Below, piece after piece: positions 27,755 through 27,944 of a DNA stretch of 27,944 nucleotides (its first letter is position 1; every line of letters begins with the position of its first letter). The stretch is from Pelargonium cotyledonis (taxonomy: Eukaryota; Streptophyta; Magnoliopsida; Geraniales; Geraniaceae), in assembly GCA_036897625.1 (NCBI GenBank), contig JAYMTA010000486.1, positions 1-27,944 on the forward strand, in the 5' to 3' direction. The notes below the pieces were generated by a model that was not told the origin of the DNA, searched no databases, and worked only from the letters and a program-made list of their open reading frames with translations. A program made the translations under genes and the position numbers.

Positions 27755-27770
27755 TTTGACCGGGGTCAAA
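27755..27770. promoter_or_regulatory. Inverted pair of W-boxes
   Basis: TTTGACC is followed by GG and then GGTCAAA, so two full W-box words (TTGACC) face each other with a 2-base spacer. A third TTGACC lies at 27855-27860. WRKY factors bind TTGAC(C/T). Whether this controls a gene just outside the window is inference. Confidence 0.35.
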
Positions 27771-27944
27771 TGCAAACACACTTAGATGTTTAGGTGGTAG
27801 TCTTCTTATCCACGTACGCAAGAGTTTTTTCAAAGTTTCTAAGTCTCAAATCCGTTGACCATCCGCGTAGCTTGTCTTCCTGTCATCTGTCACCTGCGAG
27901 GACCAAGACACCAAAGAACGACGACCCGGGGTTATGATCCGGGA

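Larger units (their letters stand above)
26258..27944. other. Intergenic stretch at right edge, no gene called
   Basis: About 26258-26480 is probably the PPR 3' UTR. GTGTTTGGATT at 26457-26467 is like an end of the short intronic MITE family but has no partner. From 26580 to 27250 the DNA is AT-rich and holds a short repeat and a degenerate MITE (listed separately). From about 27285 to the end there are several TTGAC cores, then GC-richer sequence from about 27830. This looks like the upstream region of a gene beyond the window. Small open frames such as 27191-27391 are low-complexity and not called. Confidence 0.4.

Overview
The window is nuclear DNA of a flowering plant. It has spliced genes with GT-AG introns rich in A+T, a chloroplast carotenoid gene, a P-class PPR gene, a plant-only DVL/RTFL micropeptide gene, and many short inverted-repeat (MITE-type) insertions. 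The protein sequences look like a core eudicot, perhaps an asterid, but the species cannot be fixed from what is seen here. All exon models were made by reading splice sites and family conservation by eye. No transcript data were available.

Layout. (1) 1-800: AT-rich, no gene seen. (2) About 830-5937, plus strand: a vacuolar cation/H+ exchanger of the CAX2 type, with an untranslated first exon, a leader intron of about 1.1 kb and 11 coding exons (about 433 aa). (3) 5938-7256: CAX 3' region, then the promoter and leader of the next gene. (4) 7257-11580, plus: a membrane-anchored metallophosphoesterase of the Cdc1/Ted1/PGAP5-like family, 13 exons, 532 aa. (5) 11581-17383: a gene-poor stretch with hAT-like and Stowaway-like repeat sequence and a tandem array with a period of about 162 bp. 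It also holds one small intronless gene on the minus strand (14295-14438), a 47-aa DVL/ROTUNDIFOLIA4-like peptide that is easy to miss because of its size. (6) 17384-23299, minus: phytoene desaturase (PDS), 14 coding exons, 575 aa. (7) 23300-24457: intergenic region shared by PDS and a divergent neighbour. (8) 24458-26257, plus: an intronless PPR gene of 599 aa with a likely organelle presequence and an expanded acidic 17-aa repeat. (9) 26258-27944: intergenic, with repeats and a cluster of W-box cores at the right edge that may belong to the promoter of a gene outside the window.

The genes do not form a pathway: vacuolar ion homeostasis, secretory-pathway phosphoesterase, growth-control micropeptide, carotenoid biosynthesis and organelle RNA metabolism sit side by side, as is usual in plant genomes. 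I found no wholly new system. The most notable points are the DVL micropeptide with a tandem array just past its 3' end, one MITE family present in introns of three different genes, inverted W-box pairs at two places, and the repeat expansion inside the PPR gene.
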